15,625 nt of DNA from the NCBI GenBank assembly GCA_900551665.1, contig URWW01000039.1:1-15625 (forward strand), read 5' to 3'. Under the pieces are notes generated by a model that was not told where the DNA came from, ran no database searches, and saw only the letters and a list, made by a program, of their open reading frames with translations. A program made the position numbers and the translations under genes. The DNA is from an uncultured Collinsella sp. Lineage in GTDB: Bacteria > Actinomycetota > Coriobacteriia > Coriobacteriales > Coriobacteriaceae. Numbering within the stretch: position 1 is the stretch's first letter; each line of letters starts with the position of its first letter. Of this stretch, positions 9,523-15,625 are shown one piece after another.

Positions 9523-10614
9523 CTATTTGCTGGAGAGCGCACGGGACAATTTGATACTGGGGGCCTCGACGACGCGCCAGAACAGCGTCGCGAAACCCAT
9601 GCATGCAAACAACGAGACTCCGGCTATCGCGAGCGGTGAAGCGATGCCCAGTGCAGGCATCAATGCCACGAGTCCACCGATGAGAATCGCATGCGTGAGA
9701 TACAGGCTGTACGAGATCTTTCCCAAGAAAAGCATAGGCGCGGTGGATAGCACACGTCGCGTAAATCCGTCTGCAATTGAGATGACGACGATCATCAGGC
9801 AGGCGGCATTCATGACCGTCGCCAGCGCCGCCCCGACAATACCGCCGGGGTGCCATACGAGTGCGAGTTCGATAATACCGAGCGCGAGGGAAAGCGTCGC
9901 CGCCTCCACGGGCGCCGAAACCTTCAAGCTCCTAATCTCGTCAAACCGCCTCGCTATCGTGACGCCGATCCAGAACATGAGACACAGGCGAAGTGGGAAA
10001 TAACCCGACCAATGGGACACGAACACCGCTGCGAGCATCGCCGTCAGCGCCAGACCCATCCTGCGAATCCGTGAGACGCACCATATGGCGAGGGGAAGCG
10101 TCAGGCTGAACCAAAGCTCCCAGCTCATGGACCACACGGGTGAATTGACGCGCATAAGAGGTGCCCCGAACAGGTTGCGTTCGTCGTCGGAGATATTGAA
10201 GAGCACATCGAACTGCATGAGGATGTCATGCGCGACCTGCGGCAAGCCGCCATCAAAGGCTATGGCGAGCGCGGAGCGCGATGTCGAGCCGATTCTCCAT
10301 GCGACGAAGCCCGCAACAGCACCCAACCCAATCGCGACAAAAAGCGGCACACACAAACGGATGACTCTCCTCGGGAAGTAAGAAAGCCAATCGTATCCGC
10401 CATCTTTCAGATGCCTGAGAGGCGCCAGAGACAGCACGATTCCGGACAAGATGAAAAACACGACCACCGAGGCGCTTCCAGGGAAGAGGCTCGGAAGCCC
10501 TCCCCTCTCGCCAAAGGGCAAGACCATGTTATCGATATGCAGCAAAAACACCATCAAGGCACCGAGGCCCCGAAGGCCATCGAGCGACAAGACGCGCTCC
10601 TCACGCACGGACAT
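9523..10614 (-). CDS. Membrane acyltransferase, acyltransferase-3 family (OafA/YrhL-like)
   Basis: Proteins of this family are integral-membrane enzymes that move acyl groups, often acetyl, onto cell-envelope sugars or other surface molecules. The 363-residue product begins with LDGLRGLGALMVFLLH, holding the family's conserved His26. FFILSG (53-58), PRRVIRL (81-87), WSMSWELWFSL (161-171) and LGKISYSLYLTH (297-308) follow in the usual order. About ten hydrophobic helices are visible. The ATG at 10614 has GGGGAGG upstream. It is flanked by leuS and guaB, neither related in function, and its GC content (about 52-53% in two sampled lines) is well below its neighbours, so it was probably acquired or is evolving fast. 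The acceptor substrate cannot be told from sequence. Confidence 0.88.
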   Translation of the reverse strand: MSVREERVLSLDGLRGLGALMVFLLHIDNMVLPFGERGGLPSLFPGSASVVVFFILSGIVLSLAPLRHLKDGGYDWLSYFPRRVIRLCVPLFVAIGLGAVAGFVAWRIGSTSRSALAIAFDGGLPQVAHDILMQFDVLFNISDDERNLFGAPLMRVNSPVWSMSWELWFSLTLPLAIWCVSRIRRMGLALTAMLAAVFVSHWSGYFPLRLCLMFWIGVTIARRFDEIRSLKVSAPVEAATLSLALGIIELALVWHPGGIVGAALATVMNAACLMIVVISIADGFTRRVLSTAPMLFLGKISYSLYLTHAILIGGLVALMPALGIASPLAIAGVSLFACMGFATLFWRVVEAPSIKLSRALSSK

Positions 10615-10780
10615 GACCGCACCTCCCCAACGCATTCGAAATGAACACTCATGATACCGTGCCGTATTTGCAGACTGCCCGGCTTTGACAGCTCGAGTCA
10701 AGAAAGCGGAAATGGGACGGCGCGGCAAGGCACCATCCCATTCCATCATCTACAGACCACACCAAATCAACGCGCGGCCC

Positions 10781-10795
10781 AAGTGTAGAACACTT
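10781..10795 (-). terminator. Small hairpin just past the guaB stop
   Basis: Aagtgt (10781-10786) and acactt (10790-10795) form a perfect 6-bp stem with a 3-nt loop, beginning two bases after the guaB stop codon. It has no U-run, so it may be only a weak terminator or a 3'-end stabilising structure. Confidence 0.3.
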
Positions 10796-10796
10796 C

Positions 10797-12308
10797 TTAG
10801 TTGTAGCTCACCGTCTGCTGAGAGTCCTTGACCACGACGTCGTGGGCGCCGCCCTCGACGATGGAGGTGGCGGAGACGAGGGTGAGACGGGCCTTATCCT
10901 GCAGCTCGGGGATGGAGAGCGCGCCGCAATTGCACATGGTGGACTTGACCTTGTACAGGGTGCCGTTCACGCCGTCCTTGAGGGAGCCGGCGTAGGGCAC
11001 GTAGGAGTCGACGCCCTCGACGAAGGAGAGCTTCTGGGCGCCGCCCAGGTCATAGCGCTGCCAGTTGCGGGCACGCGCGGAGCCCTCGCCCCAGTACTCC
11101 TTCATGTACTGGCCGTTGACGTTGACGCGAGACGTCGGAGACTCGTCGAAGCGGGCGAAGTAGCGGCCGAGCATGAGGAAGTCGGCACCCATGGCGAGCG
11201 CCAGGGTCATGTGGTAGTCGTAGACGATGCCGCCATCGGAGCAGACGGGGACGTAGACGCCGGTCTCCTCGAAGTACTCATCACGGGCGCGGCAGACGTC
11301 GATCAGCGCGGTGGCCTGGCCACGGCCGATGCCCTTGGTCTCGCGGGTGATGCAGATGGAGCCGCCGCCGATGCCGACCTTGATGAAGTCGGCACCGCAA
11401 TCGGCCAGGAAGCGGAAGCCGTCAGCGTCGACGACGTTACCCGCGCCGACCTTGACGGAATCGCCGTAGTTCTCGCGGATCCACTCGATGGTGCGCTTCT
11501 GCCACTCGGAGTAGCCCTCGGAGGAGTCGATGCACAGCACGTCGGCACCGGCCTCGACGAGCAGCGGCACGCGCTCGGCGTAGTCGCGGGTGTTGATGCC
11601 CGCGCCGACCATGTAGCGCTTGTTGGCATCGAGCAGCTCGTTGGGGTTGGTCTTGTGGGAGTCGTAGTCCTTGCGGAAGACGATGCCGACCAGGTGATCG
11701 TTGTCATCGACGACGGGAAGGGCGTTGAGCTTCTTGTCCCAGATGAGGTCGTTGGCGTCCTTCAGGGTGATATCCTTGTCGCCCACGATGAGCTCGGCGC
11801 GAGGGGTCATGAACTCGGAGACGAGCTTGGAGTGATCATCGCGGCTGGGGCGGTAGTCGCGGCTGGTGACGATGCCGAGGAGCTTGCCGGTGGGGGTGCC
11901 GTCATCGGTGACGGGCATGGTGGAGTGACCGGTGCGGTCCTTGAGCTGCATGACCTGCTCCATGGTCATGTCGGGCGTGAGGGTGGAGTCGGACTGCACG
12001 AAACCGGCCTTGTGGTCCTTGACGGCCTTGACCATGGCGGCCTCGGACTCGGGGGTCTGGGAACCGTAGATGAAGGAGATGCCGCCCTCGGTGGCCAGGG
12101 CGACGCCCATGTCCACGCCGGAGACGGACTGCATGATGGCGGAGACCATGGGGATGTTCAGCGTGATCTCGGGCTCCTCGCCGCGCTTGAAGCGGGTCAG
12201 CGGGGTCTTGAGGGAGACGTTCGTGGGAACGCACTCAGAGGAGGAGTATCCGGGGACGAGCAGATACTCAGAGAAAGTATGGGATTCACCAGGGAAAAAC
12301 GTTGCCAT
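10797..12308 (-). CDS. guaB: Inosine-5'-monophosphate dehydrogenase
   Basis: IMPDH oxidises IMP to XMP with NAD+, the committed step of guanine nucleotide synthesis. The product has 503 residues. The catalytic-domain start (NIPMVSAIMQSVSG) is followed by a CBS pair (roughly 110-235), including MTPRAELIVGDKDIT and LPVVDDNDHLVGIVF. The active-site loop is GIGGGSICITRETKGIGRGQ with the nucleophile Cys319, and the mobile flap carries NWQRY near 405-420, then EGVDSYVPYAG. The loop variant (GGGSICITRE...GRGQ) is that of the subgroup found in some clostridia and trypanosomatids rather than the common GPGSICTTR form; this comparison is from memory. The ATG at 12308 has AAGGAG at good spacing. An in-frame ATG at 12365 would add 19 residues. 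Confidence 0.96.
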   Translation of the reverse strand: MATFFPGESHTFSEYLLVPGYSSSECVPTNVSLKTPLTRFKRGEEPEITLNIPMVSAIMQSVSGVDMGVALATEGGISFIYGSQTPESEAAMVKAVKDHKAGFVQSDSTLTPDMTMEQVMQLKDRTGHSTMPVTDDGTPTGKLLGIVTSRDYRPSRDDHSKLVSEFMTPRAELIVGDKDITLKDANDLIWDKKLNALPVVDDNDHLVGIVFRKDYDSHKTNPNELLDANKRYMVGAGINTRDYAERVPLLVEAGADVLCIDSSEGYSEWQKRTIEWIRENYGDSVKVGAGNVVDADGFRFLADCGADFIKVGIGGGSICITRETKGIGRGQATALIDVCRARDEYFEETGVYVPVCSDGGIVYDYHMTLALAMGADFLMLGRYFARFDESPTSRVNVNGQYMKEYWGEGSARARNWQRYDLGGAQKLSFVEGVDSYVPYAGSLKDGVNGTLYKVKSTMCNCGALSIPELQDKARLTLVSATSIVEGGAHDVVVKDSQQTVSYN

Positions 12309-12337
12309 GTCGCTCCTTCGACTCTTTGCTGCCGACG

Positions 12338-12359
12338 CGGCGGCGACTCCTTGCCGCCG
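12338..12359 (-). other. Hairpin in the guaB 5' leader
   Basis: Cggcggc (12338-12344) and gccgccg (12353-12359) form a perfect 7-bp GC stem. On the minus strand its 8-nt loop is AAGGAGTC, which contains a Shine-Dalgarno-like sequence not followed by a usable start codon. The true guaB site AAGGAG lies about 30 nt downstream. Confidence 0.4.
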
Positions 12360-12388
12360 TGCCATTCGCTCCCGATACAAGTGGGGGT

Positions 12389-12415
12389 ATTGTAGCGCAG
12401 AGCCATTGCTACAAT
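12389..12415 (-). promoter_or_regulatory. Inverted repeat over the likely guaB -10 box (possible operator, possibly bidirectional promoter)
   Basis: Attgtagc (12389-12396) and gctacaat (12408-12415) are a perfect 8-bp inverted repeat with an 11-bp spacer. Each arm contains TACAAT reading outward, toward guaB on the minus strand and toward the ModE-like gene on the plus strand (there with a TGC extension). The -35 regions are poor for both. The geometry fits a regulator-binding site, but no known operator is recognised. Confidence 0.5.
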
Positions 12416-12464
12416 GTCTCTCGTTACCAGACTTCAAATGGTCTGCCCAATCTCAATGTCTCTC
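12412..12464. repeat. 11-bp direct repeat upstream of guaB, 42 bp apart
   Basis: Caatgtctctc occurs at 12412-12422 and again at 12454-12464, a start-to-start distance of 42 bp (about four helical turns). The first copy overlaps the right arm of the inverted repeat. Between them is a 5-bp stem-loop, cagac/gtctg. The spacing suggests two same-face protein-binding sites; this is inference. The whole stretch 12309-12614 otherwise holds no convincing gene. Confidence 0.4.
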
Positions 12465-12614
12465 CGACGCCGCCTTCGGCCCAATCGACACACCCACACG
12501 CATCCCGAATTCGTGTAAGGGAGCCTCGATGCCACGCCGAAATAACGCAAGGAGCTTGTCGGCGGTGACGCGGACCCTGCGCCATCGCGACCGTACCACC
12601 AGCTTGGAGCCCAT
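12453..12614 (-). CDS. Doubtful small ORF, 53 residues, unknown
   Basis: An ATG-to-TGA frame of 54 codons lies upstream of guaB on the same strand. The product starts MGSKLVVRSRWRRVRVTADK and is basic and otherwise unrecognised. Its start shares the palindrome CATATG with the start of the divergent ModE-like gene. About three quarters of its codons end in G or C, but two TTA codons are present and the ribosome-binding site (GGAAAG) is weak. It may be spurious; it is listed because it fills most of an otherwise gene-free 306-bp region. Confidence 0.2.
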   Translation of the reverse strand: MGSKLVVRSRWRRVRVTADKLLALFRRGIEAPLHEFGMRVGVSIGPKAASERH

Positions 12615-12944
12615 ATGTCGCTTTCCGCCCACGCCCGACTCACCATCTCCGACGACGACCGCGACCTGCCCGGTGCTTTTGGCGGCGGGTGCGCCTCCCT
12701 GTTGGAGGGCGTCGCTGAAGAAGGCTCGCTCAACCGCGCGGCGAAACGCATGGGCATGGCGTATTCCAAGGCGTGGAGAATCGTGCGCGAGGCCGAGGGG
12801 CATCTGGGCTGCGAACTGCTCGCCCGCGATGGCGCGCGCGGCTCGGCGCTCACCCCTGAGGGCGAACATGCCCTCCACGCCTATCGAACCCTCCAGGCAG
12901 AACTCGACGCGATGATCAAGAAGCGCCTCACCGAGCTGTTTTAG
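12615..12944 (+). CDS. ModE-like (LysR-type N-terminal) winged-helix DNA-binding protein, no ligand domain
   Basis: The 109-residue product matches the DNA-binding domain of the molybdate regulator ModE. FGGGCASLLEGVAEEGSLNR leads into the helix-turn-helix AAKRMGMAYSKAWRIVREAE (residues 42-61), then the wing with GARGSALTPEGEHAL. No TOBE/MOP molybdate-binding domain follows; the chain ends soon after the dimer helix. GGAG lies five bases before the ATG. It is the only plus-strand gene with support here, divergent from guaB and convergent with mntP. Such one-domain proteins occur in gut anaerobes, sometimes near molybdenum or tungsten genes, but none are in this window. Its regulon is unknown, and binding at the repeats upstream of its own gene is only a guess. 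Confidence 0.82.
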   Translation: MSLSAHARLTISDDDRDLPGAFGGGCASLLEGVAEEGSLNRAAKRMGMAYSKAWRIVREAEGHLGCELLARDGARGSALTPEGEHALHAYRTLQAELDAMIKKRLTELF

Positions 12945-12951
12945 CCACCTC

Positions 12952-12983
12952 GGACACGAGTGTCCTCCCGGCAAAAGCCCGGA
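12952..12983. terminator. Two adjacent hairpins between convergent genes
   Basis: Ggacac-ga-gtgtcc (12952-12965) is a perfect inverted repeat. It is followed directly by tcccggc-aaaa-gcccgga (12966-12983), a 7-bp stem with one mismatch. They fill the 47-bp gap between the ModE-like gene and mntP and probably act as a bidirectional terminator. U-runs are weak on both strands. Confidence 0.45.
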
Positions 12984-12991
12984 CAGGGCAA

Positions 12992-13567
12992 CTACAACCC
13001 CAAAAACGCCTTGACGCCTATCAGGATGAGCACGATGCCGCCAACGACCTCGGCACGCGCGCCGAAGCGCTCGCCAAGCTTGCGGCCAAGAGCCAGCACG
13101 AGCAGGCAGCAGATAAACGTGGTCACCCCGATCATCCCGCAATAGAGGACGACGTCCTTGCCCTCGGCGGCAAAGCTCACACCTACAACGAACGCGTCGA
13201 TGGCGGTGGCGACGGCCTCCATGCCAATCGTCGCCCAAGTAAGGCGCGCCGCGGGACATGCCTCCGGTTCGCGGAGCTCGCGAACCGCTTCGACGATCAT
13301 CTTCCCGCCCACAAATGCGAGGATGGTCAGCGAGACGATGCCCGCATAACGCTCGATGTACTCCGCGATGAGCGTTCCGCCCAGGTAGCCGAAAGCGGGC
13401 ATCATCATCTGAAACAGGGCGAACGCGACGGGCATGCCGAGCTTCTTCGACAGGGGCATGTCGGGTTCGCATAGGCTGTTCGACAGGGTGACTGCCATGG
13501 CATCCATGGCCAGAGCGATACCGAGCACGGTGCTTTCCGCATGAGCTGCGGCGGTGATGACGGGCAT
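12992..13567 (-). CDS. mntP: Manganese efflux pump MntP (DUF204/YebN family)
   Basis: MntP exports excess Mn2+ across the inner membrane. The 191-residue protein has six hydrophobic helices arranged as two repeated halves. The family's acidic intramembrane residues appear as LAMDAMAVTLSNSL (D22) and TAIDAFVVGVSFA (D124). GGAGGG lies five bases before the ATG at 13567. The gene is convergent with the ModE-like gene and downstream of the PLP-fold gene in the same direction, with a 146-bp spacer. I looked in that spacer for the yybP-ykoY manganese riboswitch and did not see its conserved segments. Regulation is therefore unknown. Length and motifs agree well with the family. Confidence 0.93.
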   Translation of the reverse strand: MPVITAAAHAESTVLGIALAMDAMAVTLSNSLCEPDMPLSKKLGMPVAFALFQMMMPAFGYLGGTLIAEYIERYAGIVSLTILAFVGGKMIVEAVRELREPEACPAARLTWATIGMEAVATAIDAFVVGVSFAAEGKDVVLYCGMIGVTTFICCLLVLALGRKLGERFGARAEVVGGIVLILIGVKAFLGL

Positions 13568-13679
13568 AAGGACCCTCCAAACTCATTGCTTGAGACGGGC
13601 TTCCGATCAGGCGCGCATGAAAAACACCGGATTGCGCACGACGGAAAACGAGGCGCGGCGGGCGAAGCTGCTTCGATCA

Positions 13680-13703
13680 CACGGCAACGCCGACAATGCC
13701 GTG
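13680..13703 (-). terminator. Hairpin after the PLP-fold gene
   Basis: Cacggca (13680-13686) and tgccgtg (13697-13703) form a perfect 7-bp stem with a 10-nt loop, 10 nt past the stop of the PLP-fold gene. A smaller hairpin, gagg-ccg-cctc, lies between the stop and this stem on the minus strand. No U-run follows. It could be a terminator or a leader structure for mntP. The rest of 13568-13713 shows no clear promoter. Confidence 0.3.
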
Positions 13704-13713
13704 AGGCGGCCTC

Positions 13714-14541
13714 CTACGGCTGCACAGGATTGCGGAACCAGCGCATGGCCTGGTCGAGATCATCGGCTATGGCGAGGGGATCGTCGAGGCCGGCGAATAT
13801 GCGAACCGCGCTCCCCTGCAACCCATCGCGCGCATGCAGGCGCGTGTGAGGTCCGCCGGCGTGGCAATCTCGGCCGTTGAGACGGCAGCGCTCGATGAAA
13901 TCCCTCGCCGTGGCACCCCAGTCCCCGGGGAGCTCGAAATCGACGGCGGGGCCAAAGCCGTGACGCAACACGCGCTCGGCCAGCGAGCGATCGGGGTGCG
14001 TGGCGAGACCGGGGTAATCGACCCGGGCCAAACCATCACAACAGGCGAGGTACTCGGCGAGGGCGCGGGCATGATCGAAATGACTTTGCATACGCGTCGA
14101 GACGCTATCGAGACCATGAGCGATGACCTCGAGATCGGCCTGAGCCAACGCGCAGGAAGGCAAGCTCTCAACGCGGGCGACCGCGCGGGCGCCACGCGCG
14201 GAAAGCGCGACCACCTTGCGATCGAACAGCCCGCCCGCAACACGGTCGAGCGCCTCGCACTGCACGTCGGCACCAAGCTCGAAGGCATGGCATCCAAAAT
14301 GCGACGGCACGGTGATGTCCGCCCACATAAGACCGCCGTGAGCATGAACCTCACGGGACTCGGCACGGATATCCGCCACGCGGAGGCCCGCCCCGCCGAT
14401 CATATCGGCCAAACGGTCTTCGTCCGCCATGACGCCAAGGCGCGCGAGCGCCTCGTCGACGCGATCGCCGTACACGAAGACGGCGATTTCGGCACAGACG
14501 AGCTGTGCATATCGAGTCTCGAGTTCCTGTTGAGCCGTCAC
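13714..14541 (-). CDS. Shortened, apparently lysine-less homologue of Cys/Met-metabolism PLP enzymes
   Basis: The 275-residue product resembles the cystathionine gamma-synthase/lyase family, normally about 380-400 residues. Matching blocks are VADIRAESREVHAHGGLMWADITVPS (residues 55-80), in shortened form DIRAESREVHAHGG and ADITVPS; then ELGADV (88-93), TRMQSHFDHARALAEYL (149-165), YPGLATHPD (176-184) and VRIFAGLDDP (246-255). Where the family has S-x-T-K with the PLP lysine, this protein reads ALDRVAGG (97-104), so the lysine is missing. About 60-100 residues of the large domain, including the YGGT-type segment, are also lost. The start is taken as the GTG at 14541, about 10 nt after AAGGG; an ATG at 14607 lies inside the thrS terminator hairpin. 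The frame is intact, so it may be a pseudoenzyme or a decaying gene. Function is unknown. Confidence 0.65.
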   Translation of the reverse strand: MTAQQELETRYAQLVCAEIAVFVYGDRVDEALARLGVMADEDRLADMIGGAGLRVADIRAESREVHAHGGLMWADITVPSHFGCHAFELGADVQCEALDRVAGGLFDRKVVALSARGARAVARVESLPSCALAQADLEVIAHGLDSVSTRMQSHFDHARALAEYLACCDGLARVDYPGLATHPDRSLAERVLRHGFGPAVDFELPGDWGATARDFIERCRLNGRDCHAGGPHTRLHARDGLQGSAVRIFAGLDDPLAIADDLDQAMRWFRNPVQP

Positions 14542-14585
14542 GTTGGAAACGCCCTTCCCCTCCTGAACAGTAGGCGCGAAGCATA

Positions 14586-14628
14586 ACGCACGCCGCAGCG
14601 AGCCCATGGGGCCCGAGGCGGCGTGCGC
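14586..14628 (-). terminator. Terminator hairpin downstream of thrS
   Basis: Cgcacgccgc (14587-14596) and gcggcgtgcg (14618-14627) form a perfect 10-bp stem, extended by one G-U pair on the minus strand. The 21-nt loop contains a further gccc-atg-gggc stem. The sequence after it on the minus strand is U-rich but broken (UUAUGCUU). It lies 28 nt past the thrS stop. Confidence 0.65.
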
Positions 14629-14655
14629 ATCATAGCGATGAACCCGGTTTGCGTC

Positions 14656-15625
14656 CTACGCGCGCGTACGGGTCTCCTCAACAACCTTGGCAATAAACTC
14701 ATCGACGGCCATAGGGACGGTCTCGTTGGAACGGTCGCGGACGGAGATGTTGCCGGCCTCGACCTCCTTCTCACCCAGGATCAGCATGTAGGGCACGCGA
14801 TCGACGCCGCGGGCCTCGCGAATCTTGTAGCCGATCTTCTCGTCGCGATCGTCGCACACCACGCGGATGCCGGCGGCCTCGAGCTGCTCGGTGACCTGGT
14901 GAGCGTAGTCGCGGCTCTTCTCGGACACGGGCAGGACCTTGACCTGCATGGGGGCGAGCCACACCGGGAACTTGCCGGCATAATGCTCGATCAGGATGCC
15001 GATGAAACGCTCAATGGATCCGAAGCATACGCGGTGAATCATAATTGGACGCTTCTTGGAACCATCCTCAGCCGTGTACTCCAGGTCAAACCTCTGAGGC
15101 ATCTGGAAATCCAGCTGGATGGTACCGCACTGCCATGTCCTGCCCAGGGAATCCCTCAGGTGGAAGTCAATCTTAGGACCATAGAACGCGCCGTCGCCCT
15201 CGTTTACAATATAATCAAGGCCCATGTCCTCCAGCGCCTTCCTCAGGCCGTTTGTAGCCATCTCCCAATCCTCGTCAGAACCCATGGAATCCTCGGGCCT
15301 GGTGGACAGCTCCACAAAATACTCAAAGCCAAACTGTGTATACACTTCATTAATCAGCTTTGTTACGCCCTTAATCTGATCCTCAATCTGGTCGTCCCTC
15401 ATAAAGATATGGGCATCATCCTGGGTAAAGCAGCGCACGCGCATCAGACCGTGGAGCTGTCCGCTCTTCTCATGGCGGTGAACCAGTCCCAGCTCGCCTA
15501 CCTTTAAAGGCAGGTCGCGGTAAGAGTGGGGCTGATTCTTATAAACCAGCATTCCTCCCGGACAGTTCATAGGCTTGACAGCATAGTCTTCCTCGTCAAT
15601 GACCGTGGTGTACATATTGTCTTTG
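14656..15625 (-). CDS. thrS: Threonine--tRNA ligase, C-terminal part (runs off the right edge), mosaic composition
   Basis: ThrRS is a class II synthetase that charges tRNA-Thr. About 323 codons are visible; the N-terminal TGS, editing and early catalytic parts lie outside the window. The catalytic core shows DEEDYAVKPMNCPGGML, motif 2 (LMRVRCFTQDDAHIF), AFYGPKIDFHLRD and motif 3 (GSIERFIGILIEHY). The anticodon-binding domain begins at QVKVLPVSEKSRDYA and ends with EETRTRA. From the stop to about 15040 the DNA looks like the rest of the window (68% GC in a sampled line, arginine as CGC/CGT). To the right it drops to 40-45% GC in places, and 6 of 11 arginines are AGG. The protein there resembles clostridial (Lachnospiraceae-like) ThrRS, by memory. 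The reading frame is unbroken across the change. Confidence 0.95.
   Translation of the reverse strand, partial: KDNMYTTVIDEEDYAVKPMNCPGGMLVYKNQPHSYRDLPLKVGELGLVHRHEKSGQLHGLMRVRCFTQDDAHIFMRDDQIEDQIKGVTKLINEVYTQFGFEYFVELSTRPEDSMGSDEDWEMATNGLRKALEDMGLDYIVNEGDGAFYGPKIDFHLRDSLGRTWQCGTIQLDFQMPQRFDLEYTAEDGSKKRPIMIHRVCFGSIERFIGILIEHYAGKFPVWLAPMQVKVLPVSEKSRDYAHQVTEQLEAAGIRVVCDDRDEKIGYKIREARGVDRVPYMLILGEKEVEAGNISVRDRSNETVPMAVDEFIAKVVEETRTRA

Noticed and set aside
10842..12395. A 517-codon open frame on the plus strand opposite guaB
   Set aside because: Antisense shadow of IMPDH, whose catalytic and CBS motifs are intact on the minus strand.
12456..12518. A 20-residue frame with HTHTH, possible leader peptide
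   Set aside because: No ribosome-binding site, no nearby histidine gene, and no terminator arrangement after it.
12529..12915. A plus-strand frame starting at an ATG with a good AAGGGAG site upstream
   Set aside because: It overlaps the ModE-like gene in another frame and gives a Pro/Arg/Ser/Thr-rich protein with no family match. The ModE reading is clearly the real one.
13568..13713. Possible yybP-ykoY manganese riboswitch upstream of mntP
   Set aside because: The conserved segments of that riboswitch class are not seen; only unrelated short hairpins occur.

Overview
The window is about 15.6 kb of high-GC DNA (roughly 65% in most places). Almost every gene lies on the minus strand. Protein features suggest a gut actinobacterium of the class Coriobacteriia, perhaps Collinsella or a relative: an actinobacterial-type IF-2 N-terminus, strong GC preference at third codon positions, and the rimP-nusA-infB-rbfA-nrnA-truB gene order. 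The taxonomic assignment is inference; no rRNA or marker search could be run.

Positions 1-6643 hold the translation/ribosome-maturation operon, read right to left: rimP, nusA, infB, rbfA, nrnA and the 5' part of truB. A good promoter lies at 6719-6748. A terminator-like hairpin with a UUCG loop sits in the leader just before rimP and may be an attenuator. NusA carries a C-terminal Cys/His extension that looks like a small zinc knuckle, and ylxR/ylxQ/ylxP, which often accompany these genes, are absent. The spacers infB-rbfA and nrnA-truB contain notable hairpins.

Positions 6779-12308 hold leuS, a lower-GC membrane acyltransferase that looks acquired, and guaB (IMP dehydrogenase). The guaB upstream region (12309-12614) has a perfect 8-bp inverted repeat over the likely -10 box, an 11-bp direct repeat 42 bp apart, a leader hairpin and a doubtful small ORF.

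Positions 12615-15625 hold a small stand-alone ModE-like DNA-binding protein (plus strand), an MntP manganese exporter, a shortened and apparently catalytically dead relative of the Cys/Met-metabolism PLP enzymes, and the C-terminal part of thrS. The thrS segment is a mosaic: its 3' part matches the host in base and codon use, while the part right of about 15040 falls to 40-45% GC in places and uses AGG arginine codons. This is either recombination with a clostridial-type gene or an assembly chimera.

I see no clear new multi-gene system. The most interesting signals are the thrS mosaic, the lysine-less PLP-fold protein, the NusA tail and the rimP leader.
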